A stretch of 39,892 bases of DNA from Singulisphaera sp. (GTDB lineage: Bacteria > Planctomycetota > Planctomycetia > Isosphaerales > Isosphaeraceae): the NCBI GenBank assembly GCA_027451445.1, contig DAIDJG010000600.1, positions 1 through 39,892 of the forward strand, given 5' to 3'. Below the pieces are notes generated by a model. That model saw only the letters and a list, made by a program, of their open reading frames with translations. It was not told where the DNA came from and did no database searches. Numbering within the stretch: position 1 is the stretch's first letter; each line of letters opens with the position of its first letter. Position numbers and translations under genes: made by a program. Of the stretch, positions 7,217-15,900 are shown piece after piece.

Positions 7217-7843
7217 TCAGGTTGTAGCTCTCAGGGCTTCCGCAACGGCTGCCCTCACCTCGGGGTGCGTACTCCGCTCGCCTACGGTCCGGATCACCGC
7301 AGCCGCTCCACGTGCCGCCGGTCCCATCGATCCAAGGGCACGACAGAGGTTGACCTTGTCGTCGTCGTCCGACTCTTCCTTGGTCAACTCCTGTAGCATC
7401 TCCGTAAAGAGCGGGGCGAGGAACGCTGTCTGCGGGCCGACGCCCCAGTCGACGACGTACCACGGAAGGCCGAAGAACGCCATCGCGACAGAACTTCCAC
7501 GAAGCAGCGACAGGGTGATCGACTCGACCTCGTCCGTCCAACTCTCGAGCCGCCTCTTCTCCTCAGGCGGGACGAACTGGCGGCCGTGGAACATCGGCTC
7601 ATGCGGCCCACGGGTCCACGCCCGCACAGTCCGGCACAATTCCCAGATTGCATGGACCAGGACACGATCGACTTCAGTTGGTCCATTCAGTTGGGGAGCA
7701 GCCGTCAGAAGGGCGTGGAGTACTTCGACGAGATGGTCGTCCTTCACCCCCCGGTACGGCCGCAACGCACTGAGGATGGTGTCGTCCTCCGGCCCGCACT
7801 CCAGATGCCGAAGTAACACCGCCTTCGCTCCGGATGAATCCAT
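7217..7843 (-). CDS. HEAT-repeat-like hypothetical protein
   Basis: The 208-residue protein is helical throughout. The C-terminal 50 residues have HEAT/PBS-lyase-like repeat form (VNLCRALGSMGPAARGAAAV, then a second unit HPEVRAAVAEALRA), which suggests a protein-binding scaffold. The start ATG at 7843 has AAGGAAG about 8 bases before it; the longer frame reaching 8071 adds low-complexity sequence without features. It is cytosolic, with no signal or membrane segment. Its partner and role are unknown. Confidence 0.6.
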   Translation of the reverse strand: MDSSGAKAVLLRHLECGPEDDTILSALRPYRGVKDDHLVEVLHALLTAAPQLNGPTEVDRVLVHAIWELCRTVRAWTRGPHEPMFHGRQFVPPEEKRRLESWTDEVESITLSLLRGSSVAMAFFGLPWYVVDWGVGPQTAFLAPLFTEMLQELTKEESDDDDKVNLCRALGSMGPAARGAAAVIRTVGERSTHPEVRAAVAEALRATT

Positions 7844-8080
7844 CGGCGACTTCCTTGCGTCCGGCACCGAACCACCCCGACGCGGGTACGATATCCTCGT
7901 CAGGGTAACACAGCCCGGCCCGAGCGCTACAGAAAACCCGCCAGTGCACGCTGTCAAACCTCTCACCTTGGCACCAGCCGGGTCCCACTTTTGCACAGCC
8001 GCCGAGGGGACGAGAATAAAAACGGGGACGCAGGAATCGTCGGCAGACGTCGCTGCCCGTTGCGCCCCCAACTGATCCCT

Positions 8081-9364
8081 TTACACCGTGATCTCCCGCT
8101 CCCACCCCTTCGCATACTCCCTCGCCCACTGCTTCATCGCCTCCTTGTCATCGACGATTCGGCCATCCTTCACATCGCACCGCAGCGTTCGCCCCGTGCG
8201 ATGGGCGATGTTCCCGAGGTGGCAGAGCAGGGTGCTCTTGTGGCCTTCACCGATTTCGCTGTTGGCCTTGGCCGAGCCGCGGATGGCGGCGAGGAAGTTG
8301 GACTGGTGTTCGGTGTCGCCGCCGGAGCCGGTGACTTTTTCGACCTGTTTGCCGGCCTTGTCGAAGATCGTGTAGCCACCGCCGGTGATGGCGAGGGCGC
8401 CGGTCTCGCCGTAGAAGACGATCTCCGCGCCAGGTCCGCCGGGGCGGTAGGGGCTGCAGCTCAGGCCTTCCCAGGTGATCTGCTTGCCACCGGGGAATTC
8501 GTACGAGACGACGTGCGTGTCGGGTGTCTCCTGGTCGTCGTCGAAGCGGTAGCGGCCGCCGGAGGAGGTGACGCGGGTCGGGAACTCGCAATCAAGGCCC
8601 CAGCGGCAGACGTCGATCGTATGGATACCGTTGTTGCCGAGTTCGCCGTTGCCCCAGTGCCAGAACCAGTGCCAGTTGTAGTGCAGGATGTTGTCGCGGT
8701 AGGGACGCCTCGGCGCAGGGCCTTGCCAGAGGTCATAGTCGAGCCATTCGGGGACGGGTGCCTCGTGGCCTCGGCCAATGGAGGGACGGTCGTTGCCGTA
8801 CGCGCAACGCGCAAAATAAGCGCGGCCGATGTCCCCCTTCTTCACCCGCTCGATCGCCTCGATGATCTTCGGCCAGCTCCGCCGCTGGTTGCCCATCTGG
8901 ACGACCCGGTCGTACTTCCGCGCGGCGGCGACCAGCAGCTCGCCCTCGCGCGCATTGTGGCTGCACGGCTTTTCGACGTACACGTGCTTCCCCGCCGCGC
9001 ACGCGACAATCGCCGCCGGCGCGTGCCAGTGGTTGCAGGTGGCGATCACCAGGGCGTCGACCCCCTTGTCGTCGAGGATGCGGCGGAAGTCGCCCACGGC
9101 CTTCGGCTCTTTGCCGGCGGCCTTCTTGACCGCGTCGACCGACTCGCCCGAGCGCCTGCGATCGACGTCGCAGACGTACGCGACCTCGACGCCCGGCAAG
9201 CGCGCAAACTCATCGGCGTGGGCGCGACCGCGTCCGCCCATGCCCATGATGCCGACAACCACCGTCTCGTTCGCGCCCCTCGCCGCGCTGCCCGGCAATG
9301 CGGCCGCGAGGCCCAACGCACCCGCGGCGCCCAGAAATTGCCGCCGCTGGATCGACTCGCTCAT
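8081..9364 (-). CDS. Tat-exported Gfo/Idh/MocA family oxidoreductase
   Basis: This 427-residue protein has a twin-arginine signal (QRRQFLG at residues 6-12 followed by an Ala/Leu-rich segment), so the folded protein should be exported with its cofactor. The Rossmann motif VGIMGMGGRGRAH (37-49) and the Gfo/Idh signature EKP (131-133, in HVYVEKPCSHN) with the catalytic Lys are present, followed by the usual substrate domain (HTIDVCRWGL). The family oxidises or isomerises sugars and polyols using NAD(P). Planctomycetes carry many exported copies with unknown substrates. A GGGAGG ribosome site lies before the ATG at 9364. The neighbours do not define a pathway. Confidence 0.9.
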   Translation of the reverse strand: MSESIQRRQFLGAAGALGLAAALPGSAARGANETVVVGIMGMGGRGRAHADEFARLPGVEVAYVCDVDRRRSGESVDAVKKAAGKEPKAVGDFRRILDDKGVDALVIATCNHWHAPAAIVACAAGKHVYVEKPCSHNAREGELLVAAARKYDRVVQMGNQRRSWPKIIEAIERVKKGDIGRAYFARCAYGNDRPSIGRGHEAPVPEWLDYDLWQGPAPRRPYRDNILHYNWHWFWHWGNGELGNNGIHTIDVCRWGLDCEFPTRVTSSGGRYRFDDDQETPDTHVVSYEFPGGKQITWEGLSCSPYRPGGPGAEIVFYGETGALAITGGGYTIFDKAGKQVEKVTGSGGDTEHQSNFLAAIRGSAKANSEIGEGHKSTLLCHLGNIAHRTGRTLRCDVKDGRIVDDKEAMKQWAREYAKGWEREITV

Positions 9365-9515
9365 GATCGTGCCTCCCGAACCGAAGCCCCCAAGCTGCTT
9401 TGTCCTGCGGTCACGCGCAACGCGCGGCCCCTCGGGAGTCCAAGGCTACCGCGTGTACAACAAAGGATCAACCGGCGAACCGACTGACGGCGCTGTGGAA
9501 CTTACGTTCCTGGGA

Positions 9516-9669
9516 AGTTTTGAAGTTGCGCGTATTCCGTCGCCTTCTGCGCCGGGGCTGAGCGTTCGAGGAGAATAGACGATTGCCGGCGTACGGGCAG
9601 CGAAAGTCGACTCTCGCTCCCTCATCGCGTTTTTCGTACGGGTCGATCAAGATACGCAACTTCAAAACT
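9516..9669. repeat. Inverted-repeat element with internal near-palindrome
   Basis: AGTTTTGAAGTTGCG (9516-9530) is the exact reverse complement of CGCAACTTCAAAACT (9655-9669). Inside, GCGAAAGTCGACTCTCGC (9600-9617) is a near-palindrome (16 of 18). The element fills most of the 343-base gap between the minus-strand Gfo/Idh gene and the next minus-strand gene. No coding frame is credible within it. Confidence 0.6.
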
Positions 9670-9707
9670 GGGAAGTGGAGGCCGTCGTCGCGCGAGGGCC
9701 GTGTTTT

Positions 9708-10172
9708 TCAAATCGCTTCTGCCGCTCGTGTGCGGGCGACCGTTTCCAATTGCTTGATCTCGCGCGCGTAGACCGGGCTCAGGATCCGCGTGACGACGTA
9801 CCGCTCGAATCGCCCGAGCAGCCCGCCGCGGACCGCCATGTCCGTGGCGACCGTAACTCGGGCCTTGTTCGGTCCGACGCGCTCGACCGTATACGTGGTC
9901 ACAAAGTTTCCGGCCTCGTCCGACTCAACGAGCGTTCGGCCGGGTTCGGGTTCTGTGATGGAGGCGCGGAACGTCCGGAGGCTGCCGAGAGTGCGCATCT
10001 GAAATCGGATGATCGTGCCGGCACCGATTCCCCCCTGTTCGACTTCCAACGAGGCGAACGGAGGCCTGGGCAAGATCTGGGGATGTCCGTCTCGGTAGTC
10101 GGCAATGATCGCGTAGGCCAGTTCCGCCGACGCGTCGATCGTGCCGTTGGCCTCAATCCGATGGCAGGGCAT
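9708..10172 (-). CDS. SRPBCC (START-like) family protein
   Basis: The 154-residue protein starts with an AGGAGG site four bases before the ATG at 10172. Early residues IEANGTIDASAELAYAIIAD give the first strand and helix of the SRPBCC/polyketide-cyclase-dehydrase fold; the later strands include TIIRFQMRTLG and a long C-terminal helix (GLLGRFERYVVTRILSPVYA). This fold binds hydrophobic ligands in a deep pocket. It has no signal peptide. The substrate cannot be told. It is transcribed away from the DinB-like gene, sharing the 10173-10432 region. Confidence 0.75.
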   Translation of the reverse strand: MPCHRIEANGTIDASAELAYAIIADYRDGHPQILPRPPFASLEVEQGGIGAGTIIRFQMRTLGSLRTFRASITEPEPGRTLVESDEAGNFVTTYTVERVGPNKARVTVATDMAVRGGLLGRFERYVVTRILSPVYAREIKQLETVARTRAAEAI

Positions 10173-10348
10173 TAGACCTCCTTCTGCGAGGAGAAAGACC
10201 CCCCGTGAATGCAATATAGCCTCCTGTCCGCACGGCGTAACCGGTGGTCCAGGGCCGTTCCATTCTGGACCACGCATCGCTGTCGGAGTCCGGACGAACG
10301 GCTTGGGCTGCGAGCAGAACACGGTCCCAGAAAATCAGTGTACAGGTG

Positions 10349-10377
10349 TTGACACAACGGTCGAAACACGTTTCAAT
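10349..10377 (+). promoter_or_regulatory. Putative sigma-70-type promoter of the DinB-like gene
   Basis: TTGACA (10349-10354), a perfect minus-35 match, is followed after 17 bases by TTCAAT (10372-10377, four of six). The ATG lies at 10433. Planctomycete promoters are poorly characterised, so this is only suggestive. Confidence 0.3.
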
Positions 10378-10432
10378 TCCGTGCGAGTGGGGAATGATGG
10401 ACGGAAGTCACCTCAATCTTCAGGAGAACGGT

Positions 10433-10933
10433 ATGTCGTACGCCGCAATCTTACTGTCTGACTTCGAGCACGAGATGGCGAACACGCGCAAGGTGCTGGA
10501 ACGCATTCCGGACGACAAGTTCGAGTGGCGAGCCCATCCGAAGTCGCAGACGATCGGCTGGAACGCCAATCACGTGGCGGATCTTGTCAATTGGCTCGTG
10601 TGTGGGCTGACGAAGCCGTCGCTCGATATTGCTCCGGTCGGCGGCGAGCCCTACGTGTTTCCGAAGTTCACGAGCGGTCGGGAGATCCTCGATTTATTCG
10701 ACCGGAATGTCGCGGCGGCCCGGAGCGCGATCGCCGAGGCGAAAGACGAGGACATGAACATTCCATGGACGGTGTCCCGGGCTGGTACGCCTTTCTTCAC
10801 GCTGCCGCGCTCGGCGGTCGCGCGGAGCGCGCTGAACCACGTGATGCACCATCGCGCGCACCTCTGCGTTTACCTCCGCCTCAACGATATCCCGGTCCCC
10901 GGGATGTACGGGCCGTCCGGAGACGAGTCTTGA
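10433..10933 (+). CDS. DinB family (four-helix) protein
   Basis: The 166-residue protein has the DinB/YfiT four-helix pattern: an N-terminal helix (SDFEHEMANTRKVLERIP), a helix with a metal-type His (His47 in WNANHVADLVNW), and a C-terminal helix with clustered His (His136, His139, His140, His143 in NHVMHHRAHL). In this family three His bind a divalent metal, and some members are thiol-dependent transferases. AGGAG at 10422-10426 precedes the ATG at 10433. The role here is unknown; it stands alone, divergent from the SRPBCC gene. Confidence 0.82.
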   Translation: MSYAAILLSDFEHEMANTRKVLERIPDDKFEWRAHPKSQTIGWNANHVADLVNWLVCGLTKPSLDIAPVGGEPYVFPKFTSGREILDLFDRNVAAARSAIAEAKDEDMNIPWTVSRAGTPFFTLPRSAVARSALNHVMHHRAHLCVYLRLNDIPVPGMYGPSGDES

Positions 10934-11302
10934 GAGGAACGGAGCTTGGCGAGCCCTGGGACGTGTGCCCAGGGCCGCCCTGCCTTGATGAACGTTGGCA
11001 ATGCGGATCGAACGCGGCTCAGCCGAGTGCGCAGCGCGACATCACGACGGCATCATGGCGCCCGCGAAGGGGCGCCCTTCCGACGGTGCCCGTTCACGGG
11101 CGAGGATCGGATGTGAGGATGTCTTCGAACGAATCGGACAAGGGGAAACCCGGCGACCCACCAGCAGCTTCCGATTGCGTTGCGCACGACGCGCGTTGAG
11201 TGTGCACGTAGCTGACCGAACGGAAAGGAACGCGCGAGCGCGCGCTGCGGTGACGCCGCGGTCGGGTCGAGGCGCATTCCCCTCTGTTCGTGCGGCCGCC
11301 GC
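10934..11302. other. Intergenic region, no gene supported
   Basis: Frames here have no family features and depend on high GC. A perfect hairpin at 10953-10975 is listed separately. Nothing else was recognised. Confidence 0.4.
10953..10975 (+). terminator. Hairpin after the DinB-like gene
   Basis: GCCCTGGG (10953-10960) and CCCAGGGC (10968-10975) form a perfect 8-bp stem with a 7-base loop, 20 bases after the stop at 10933. No T-tract follows, so it would be a non-canonical terminator or a transcript-end stabiliser. Confidence 0.35.
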
Positions 11303-11812
11303 TCAAGCCTTGTACTTGACGACGACGTCGAGGGTGACCGTGTTATTGGTGAAATCTCCGACGCCGGTGCCAGTCAGGTGGCCGGTGGCGCCTGAGAGAG
11401 GGCCGGTGGCGCCTGTGAGTTTACCGGTCTCGTGGAACTTGAAGGTCGTCGCCGAGGTCAACGGCCCTCTGCCGGAATACGAAAAAGTGAGCTCGTCCCC
11501 CAGGGCATCCATGACAGTCCCGGTTCCGTGTGTGAACGCGACCATCCCGCGCTTGCCGTGATGCGTGACCGTCGTCGTGTTGTGGGCGGTCAGCATGATC
11601 GGCCCCAGGGTTGAGGTCGTCCCCTGTTGCTGGATCGTGGTCGCGTAGACCTGCTCCCTCGAGTTGGACGAGCCGAGGACGTTGTCGAACATCCCTGTAA
11701 ACTGTCCATGGAACGTCTGCAGCTTCGCGCCTCCGCTCAACAAGTTGCGGTCCTCAAGTGATTCCCACTGGAGCGTCCGGTGGCGTTTCGTACGGGATTC
11801 TGCACAAAGCAT
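11303..11812 (-). CDS. Small exported protein with LEPR-like N-terminal motif
   Basis: The 169-residue protein begins with basic residues and then WESLEDRNLLSGG (about 16-28), which resembles the LEPR-XLL motif found at the N-terminus of planctomycete surface and secreted proteins. The rest is a Thr/Gly/Ser-rich beta protein. Near the C-terminus a short repeat occurs (LTGATGPLSGATGHLTGTG). A GAGG site lies 8 bases before the ATG at 11812. The function is unknown; a cell-surface or extracellular location is inferred from the motif. A comparable motif starts the giant protein at 16648. Confidence 0.7.
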   Translation of the reverse strand: MLCAESRTKRHRTLQWESLEDRNLLSGGAKLQTFHGQFTGMFDNVLGSSNSREQVYATTIQQQGTTSTLGPIMLTAHNTTTVTHHGKRGMVAFTHGTGTVMDALGDELTFSYSGRGPLTSATTFKFHETGKLTGATGPLSGATGHLTGTGVGDFTNNTVTLDVVVKYKA

Positions 11813-12130
11813 GGAAAAACCTCGCAGGATTCTCTATTCCTGAAAAACGGCTAGATCCCAACAGGTTTACTAGTTTACCAGGTTCCGCGGTTCTTGTGAC
11901 TCCTTCACTGCCGATTTTCGCGACGGTGGCAATCGGCGTCGAACGATGTTCAGTTTATGGGAGGTCGCAGGGGGGTGAACCGGGCTGGAGGCCTGGGTGC
12001 GGTTGCCGTGTATGCTCGTTGCAGAACGGGCGCGCCGGGCTTAGGATAGATTGAATTTGACACCTGAGCGCCCAAGTGGCTCTGTCGTATTGTGGTGCGC
12101 CAGCCCTCGCCTGAAGAAGGTGCGGCCTTG
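11813..12130. other. Divergent intergenic region before the sigma factor
   Basis: No gene is supported. A TTGACA hexamer occurs at 12057-12062, but no good minus-10 box follows at normal spacing. The GTG at 12092 is an alternative start for the sigma factor. Confidence 0.35.
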
Positions 12131-12694
12131 ATGGATTCGACTCCGGCCAGTCTGCTCGAGCGCCTCCAAGGGTCCGCAGGCGCCGAGGATTGGGCGCGGT
12201 TCACGGAACTGTACACGCCTGTGCTCCTCGGCTGGGCTCGCGCCGAGGGGCTGCGCGACGAAGACGCGGCTGATCTGGTCCAAGACGTCTTCGTGACGAT
12301 CGTGCGCAAGCTGCCCGAATTCCGCTACGATGCCCAGCGCAGCTTTCGGGCGTGGCTGCGGACCGTGCTGCGAAACCGTCGGCGCGAAACCATACGCCGG
12401 GCCACCGTCCCGGCCACGCACGGTCTCGAGGACGTTGTTCAACCGGATGAGCCCGCCGGCCTCTTCGATCTCGAGCGGCGTGAGCACCAGGAGTGGCTCG
12501 CGGCCCGCGCCCTCGAATTGATGCAGAGCGAGTTTGAGGCGACGACCTGGCGCGCCTGCTGGGAGCAGGTCGTCGAAGGCCGCTCTGTCACCGACGTCGC
12601 GGCCGAGCTCGGCATCACCACGAACGCCGCGTACGTTGCCAAGTCGCGCGTCCTCCGCAGGCTCCGGCACGAACTCCGAGGACTGCTCGACTAA
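12131..12694 (+). CDS. ECF-type RNA polymerase sigma factor
   Basis: The 187-residue protein has the two domains of extracytoplasmic-function sigma factors. Region 2 (about residues 22-90) includes DEDAADLVQDVFVTIV and FRAWLRTVLRN; region 4 (about 128-180) has the helix-turn-helix SVTDVAAELGITTNAAYVAK. The start ATG at 12131 has GAAGAAGG about 10 bases upstream. The linker between domains (RRATVPATHGLEDVV) is of normal length. The next gene encodes an anti-sigma-like motif fused to a kinase, so this sigma factor is probably controlled by it and directs RNA polymerase to promoters that may include its own. Confidence 0.92.
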   Translation: MDSTPASLLERLQGSAGAEDWARFTELYTPVLLGWARAEGLRDEDAADLVQDVFVTIVRKLPEFRYDAQRSFRAWLRTVLRNRRRETIRRATVPATHGLEDVVQPDEPAGLFDLERREHQEWLAARALELMQSEFEATTWRACWEQVVEGRSVTDVAAELGITTNAAYVAKSRVLRRLRHELRGLLD

Positions 12695-12714
12695 ACCCAA
12701 TCCTGGCGCACCAA

Positions 12715-12804
12715 ACCGGCGTTTCTTGCCGGTCGCGCCGAATACTCCGCGTGTTGCGCGCAGGCAACACAGACCGTGCGTTTACCCACGGTTGAAGACT
12801 TTTT
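12715..12804 (+). promoter_or_regulatory. Three tandem hairpins between sigma factor and kinase, last one followed by T-tract
   Basis: Hairpin 1: ACCGGC (12715-12720) with GCCGGT (12728-12733). Hairpin 2: GTGTTGC (12751-12757) with GCAACAC (12764-12770). Hairpin 3: ACCGTG (12773-12778) with CACGGT (12787-12792). All stems are perfect. TTTTT at 12800-12804 follows the third at 7 bases. This could be an attenuator or partial terminator that sets the ratio of sigma factor to kinase. Confidence 0.45.
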
Positions 12805-12907
12805 CTTAAAATGCTGACAAAGACTGTCCTCAGAGCGCATATCAGTCTGCGAGTGCGACGAGCTCGTTGGCCCGTCGCGCGTACTGCTCGTGCTCAGTGA
12901 GCCGCTT

Positions 12908-15900
12908 ATGCCCGCCCTCATGCCGTGTCCTGATGCTCACGAGCTGGAACGTTACCTGCTTGGGCTGACACCTGATCCCGACGCGTCGCGCCTGGACGAC
13001 CACGTTGGTGCCTGCGCACAGTGCGCGAGGGCCGCAGGGACTCTGTCAGGCTCGGACGAGCTCATCGACGCGGTCCGAAATGCGCCGGAGCGGCTTCGGC
13101 AACTGCCCCGTGACGAGGCGGTGCAACAACTGATCGCGAGGCTCAAGCGGTTGGCCTGTGTTGTCGATGACGCCACCGTGCCCTCCTTCTCGTCAGCCGA
13201 GGATATGGAGGCGACGCAGGAATTCTTCGATCTTCTGAGCCCTCAGCAGGCGCCGGGAGAGCTTGGCAGGCTCGGTCCCTACCGAATTCTAAAGATGATC
13301 GGCGCGGGGGGCATGGGCGTAGTCTTCGAGGCCGAGGATCCGCACCTGGAGCGGCGGGTGGCCGTCAAGGCGATGCGGCGGTCGCTCGCGACGAATGCGT
13401 CGGCCCGCGCACGGTTCCTGCGCGAGGCACGCACCGTTGCGGCGCTTGAGCATGATCATATCGTTACCGTGCTCCAGGCCGGAGAGGACCAGGGTGTCCT
13501 TTACCTGGCGATGCCGCTCTTGAAGGGGGAATCACTTGATGATCGTCTGAAGCGCGAGGAACGTCTGGCGCCGGCCGAGGCGCTGCGGATCGCCCGCGAA
13601 GCGGCCGAGGGTCTGGCGGCGGCGCACGAGCGGGGGCTGGTGCACCGCGACATCAAGCCCGGGAACATCTGGCTGGAATCTGTCGGCGGCCGGGTCAAGC
13701 TGCTTGACTTCGGGCTGGCCAAAGCGATGGACGAGGCGGCTGACCTGACGCACCAGGGAACGATCACCGGAACGCCGCAGTACATGAGCCCCGAACAGAC
13801 TCGCGGTGGCGCGGTCATGCCGAGGAGCGACCTGTTCAGCCTGGGCTGCGTGCTCTACCAGATGCTGACGGGCGTCGCGCCGTTCCGGGGACCCGACCCG
13901 ATCGCCACGCTTTTAGCCGTTGCGGCCGAGCGTCCCGTGTCTCCAGAGAAAGTCGTGCCGGGCGTGCCGCGGGCCATCTCGGAGCTGGTGCTGCGGCTCC
14001 TGGCCAAGGCGCCGGAGGATCGGCCCGAATCAGCCCGTGCGGTCGTGGAGGCGATTCGGGTGATCGAGCGCGCTTCGCTGGCCCCCGCTGCGCCCCGACG
14101 GCCTGGCCGCGCCGCGCTTGTTTTCGCCGGGGCGGTGGTGCTCGCTGCGCTCGCCGGCCCGGTGATCTATGTCAACACGGGTAAGGGTAAGATCGTCGTG
14201 CGAGTCGACCCGTCCGACGTGCGCATCACCGTCGACGGCGAGCCGCGCGAGGGTGTCACGATCACCGTCCGGTCGGGAACGCACACGGTGAGGGTCGAGA
14301 AGGAGGGTTTTGCACCCTTCCGCACAGACGTGCGGATCTGGCGCGGATCGCAGACCGAGGTGCCCGCAGTACTGAAGCCGGAAGCACGCCCGCGCGGTGA
14401 CACGGTCGCCGGGCTGCCGAACGCGCCGGCGGGTCAGTACGACGAGCAGTTCCCCGGTTTCGTGCCGGCCCCGGCGCCCATTCCCGGCATCCACCGCTGG
14501 CAGATCGCCGGCCGATTCCCGTGTGGGTGGTTCACCGACCTGGCGTGGAGCCCCGATGGCACCAGGCTCGTCGTTTGCGCGAGCGATCAGGTCGTTCGCG
14601 TTTATGACGGCGAGACCTTGCGGTTGCTCCGCGCGTGGCCGTTTCCCTGGGTGAAGTCGGTGGCCTGGAGTGGTGACGGTCGCTGGATCGCCGCGGGCTC
14701 GTTTACCGGCGCCGTGGGGTTGTGGAGCGCCGACGACGGCTCGCCGCAGCCGGCGCCCGAGGCGCTTCCCGCGGGGGCATTCGTGATGGCGCTGGCGTTC
14801 AGCCCTGACAGTCGCACGCTCGCCGTGGCGTCGCGCTTCCGGAAAGAGCTGCGCCTCTGGGACGTTGTACGCCGGGCGCCGGCACCCGCGCTCGAGCACC
14901 CCGACGTCCTTCAGGATGTGTGCTGGTCTCCGGACGGCAAGTCGCTGGCGACCGCCAGTCTGGATAAGCTCGTCCGCGTCTGGGACGTCGGCAAGGCGGA
15001 AGTCATTCGGACGTTCGAAGGGCACATCGGCCCGGTCCACAGCGTGGCGTTTACCAGCGACGGCCAGCGGGTCGTCTCGGCGGCCGACGATCGCCGCGTC
15101 CGCGTTTGGAACCTGGCGCGCGGCGAAGAGGAGCGGGCCTGGCAGTCCAGTCCGAACTCGGCGACGATCGGAAGTTCTGTCGCCACGAGCAAGGACGGTC
15201 TCACCGCCTATGTCGCGCTGGGCGATCCGGACATCTACGTGCGTTCTCTTGACGACGGCGGCCCGCGCACCGTGCTCGGCGGTCGCACGGGCCACCAGTA
15301 TCAGTTCCCTTTTCCCCATGCGATCCGCTTTCGATTCGACGGCGCGCGACTGGCCTCGATCAACCAGGATGCATCGCTCCGCGTCTGGGACGTGAAGTCC
15401 GGTGCGCTCGTGGGCGCGGTCGAGTCGCACAGCCCTTCCATAAGGGGGTTGGCGAGCGATCCGGCCGGCACGATGCTCGCCGCGGGCACTGTCCGGGGTG
15501 ATGCGGCTCGCGTCTGGAATGCGTCCAACGGCCGTTTACGGATAACGCTGAGCGGGCGGCCGAGCCGTGCCGTGCAAGGAGTCGCGTTCAGCCCCGACGG
15601 GCGCACGATCGCGATCGGGTGTGGCGCGAACCCAATCTACCTGCGCGGCGAGCCAGAACCCAATTCGGTACGGCTGTTCGCCGCCGACGGCACCCCGGGG
15701 CGGACCTTTTCGGACCTGAGCGGTGCGATCACCGCCCTGGCCTTTCTGTCCGACGGGCGGCGACTTGCCACTGGGGGCCAGGGCAGTCCGCTTCAGATCT
15801 GGGATCGGGACACCGGTTCCTTGCTGCGCACAATCCCCACCGATGGGTGGGCCGAGCTCATCGCGTTTGCGCCAGACGGCCGCCGGTTCGCAAAACTGAT

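Noticed and set aside
7991-9487. 498-residue open frame antisense to the Gfo/Idh gene
   Set aside because: The opposite strand has a Tat signal, Rossmann motif and EKP; this frame is only Arg/Ala/Val-rich shadow.
10995-11561. 188-residue frame between the DinB-like and LEPR-like genes
   Set aside because: It overlaps the supported minus-strand gene and has no ribosome site or domain.
14030-15430. 466-residue open frame antisense to the kinase
   Set aside because: It lies opposite a well-supported kinase/WD40 gene and is Arg/Asp/Gly-rich without domains; long antisense frames are expected at this GC content.
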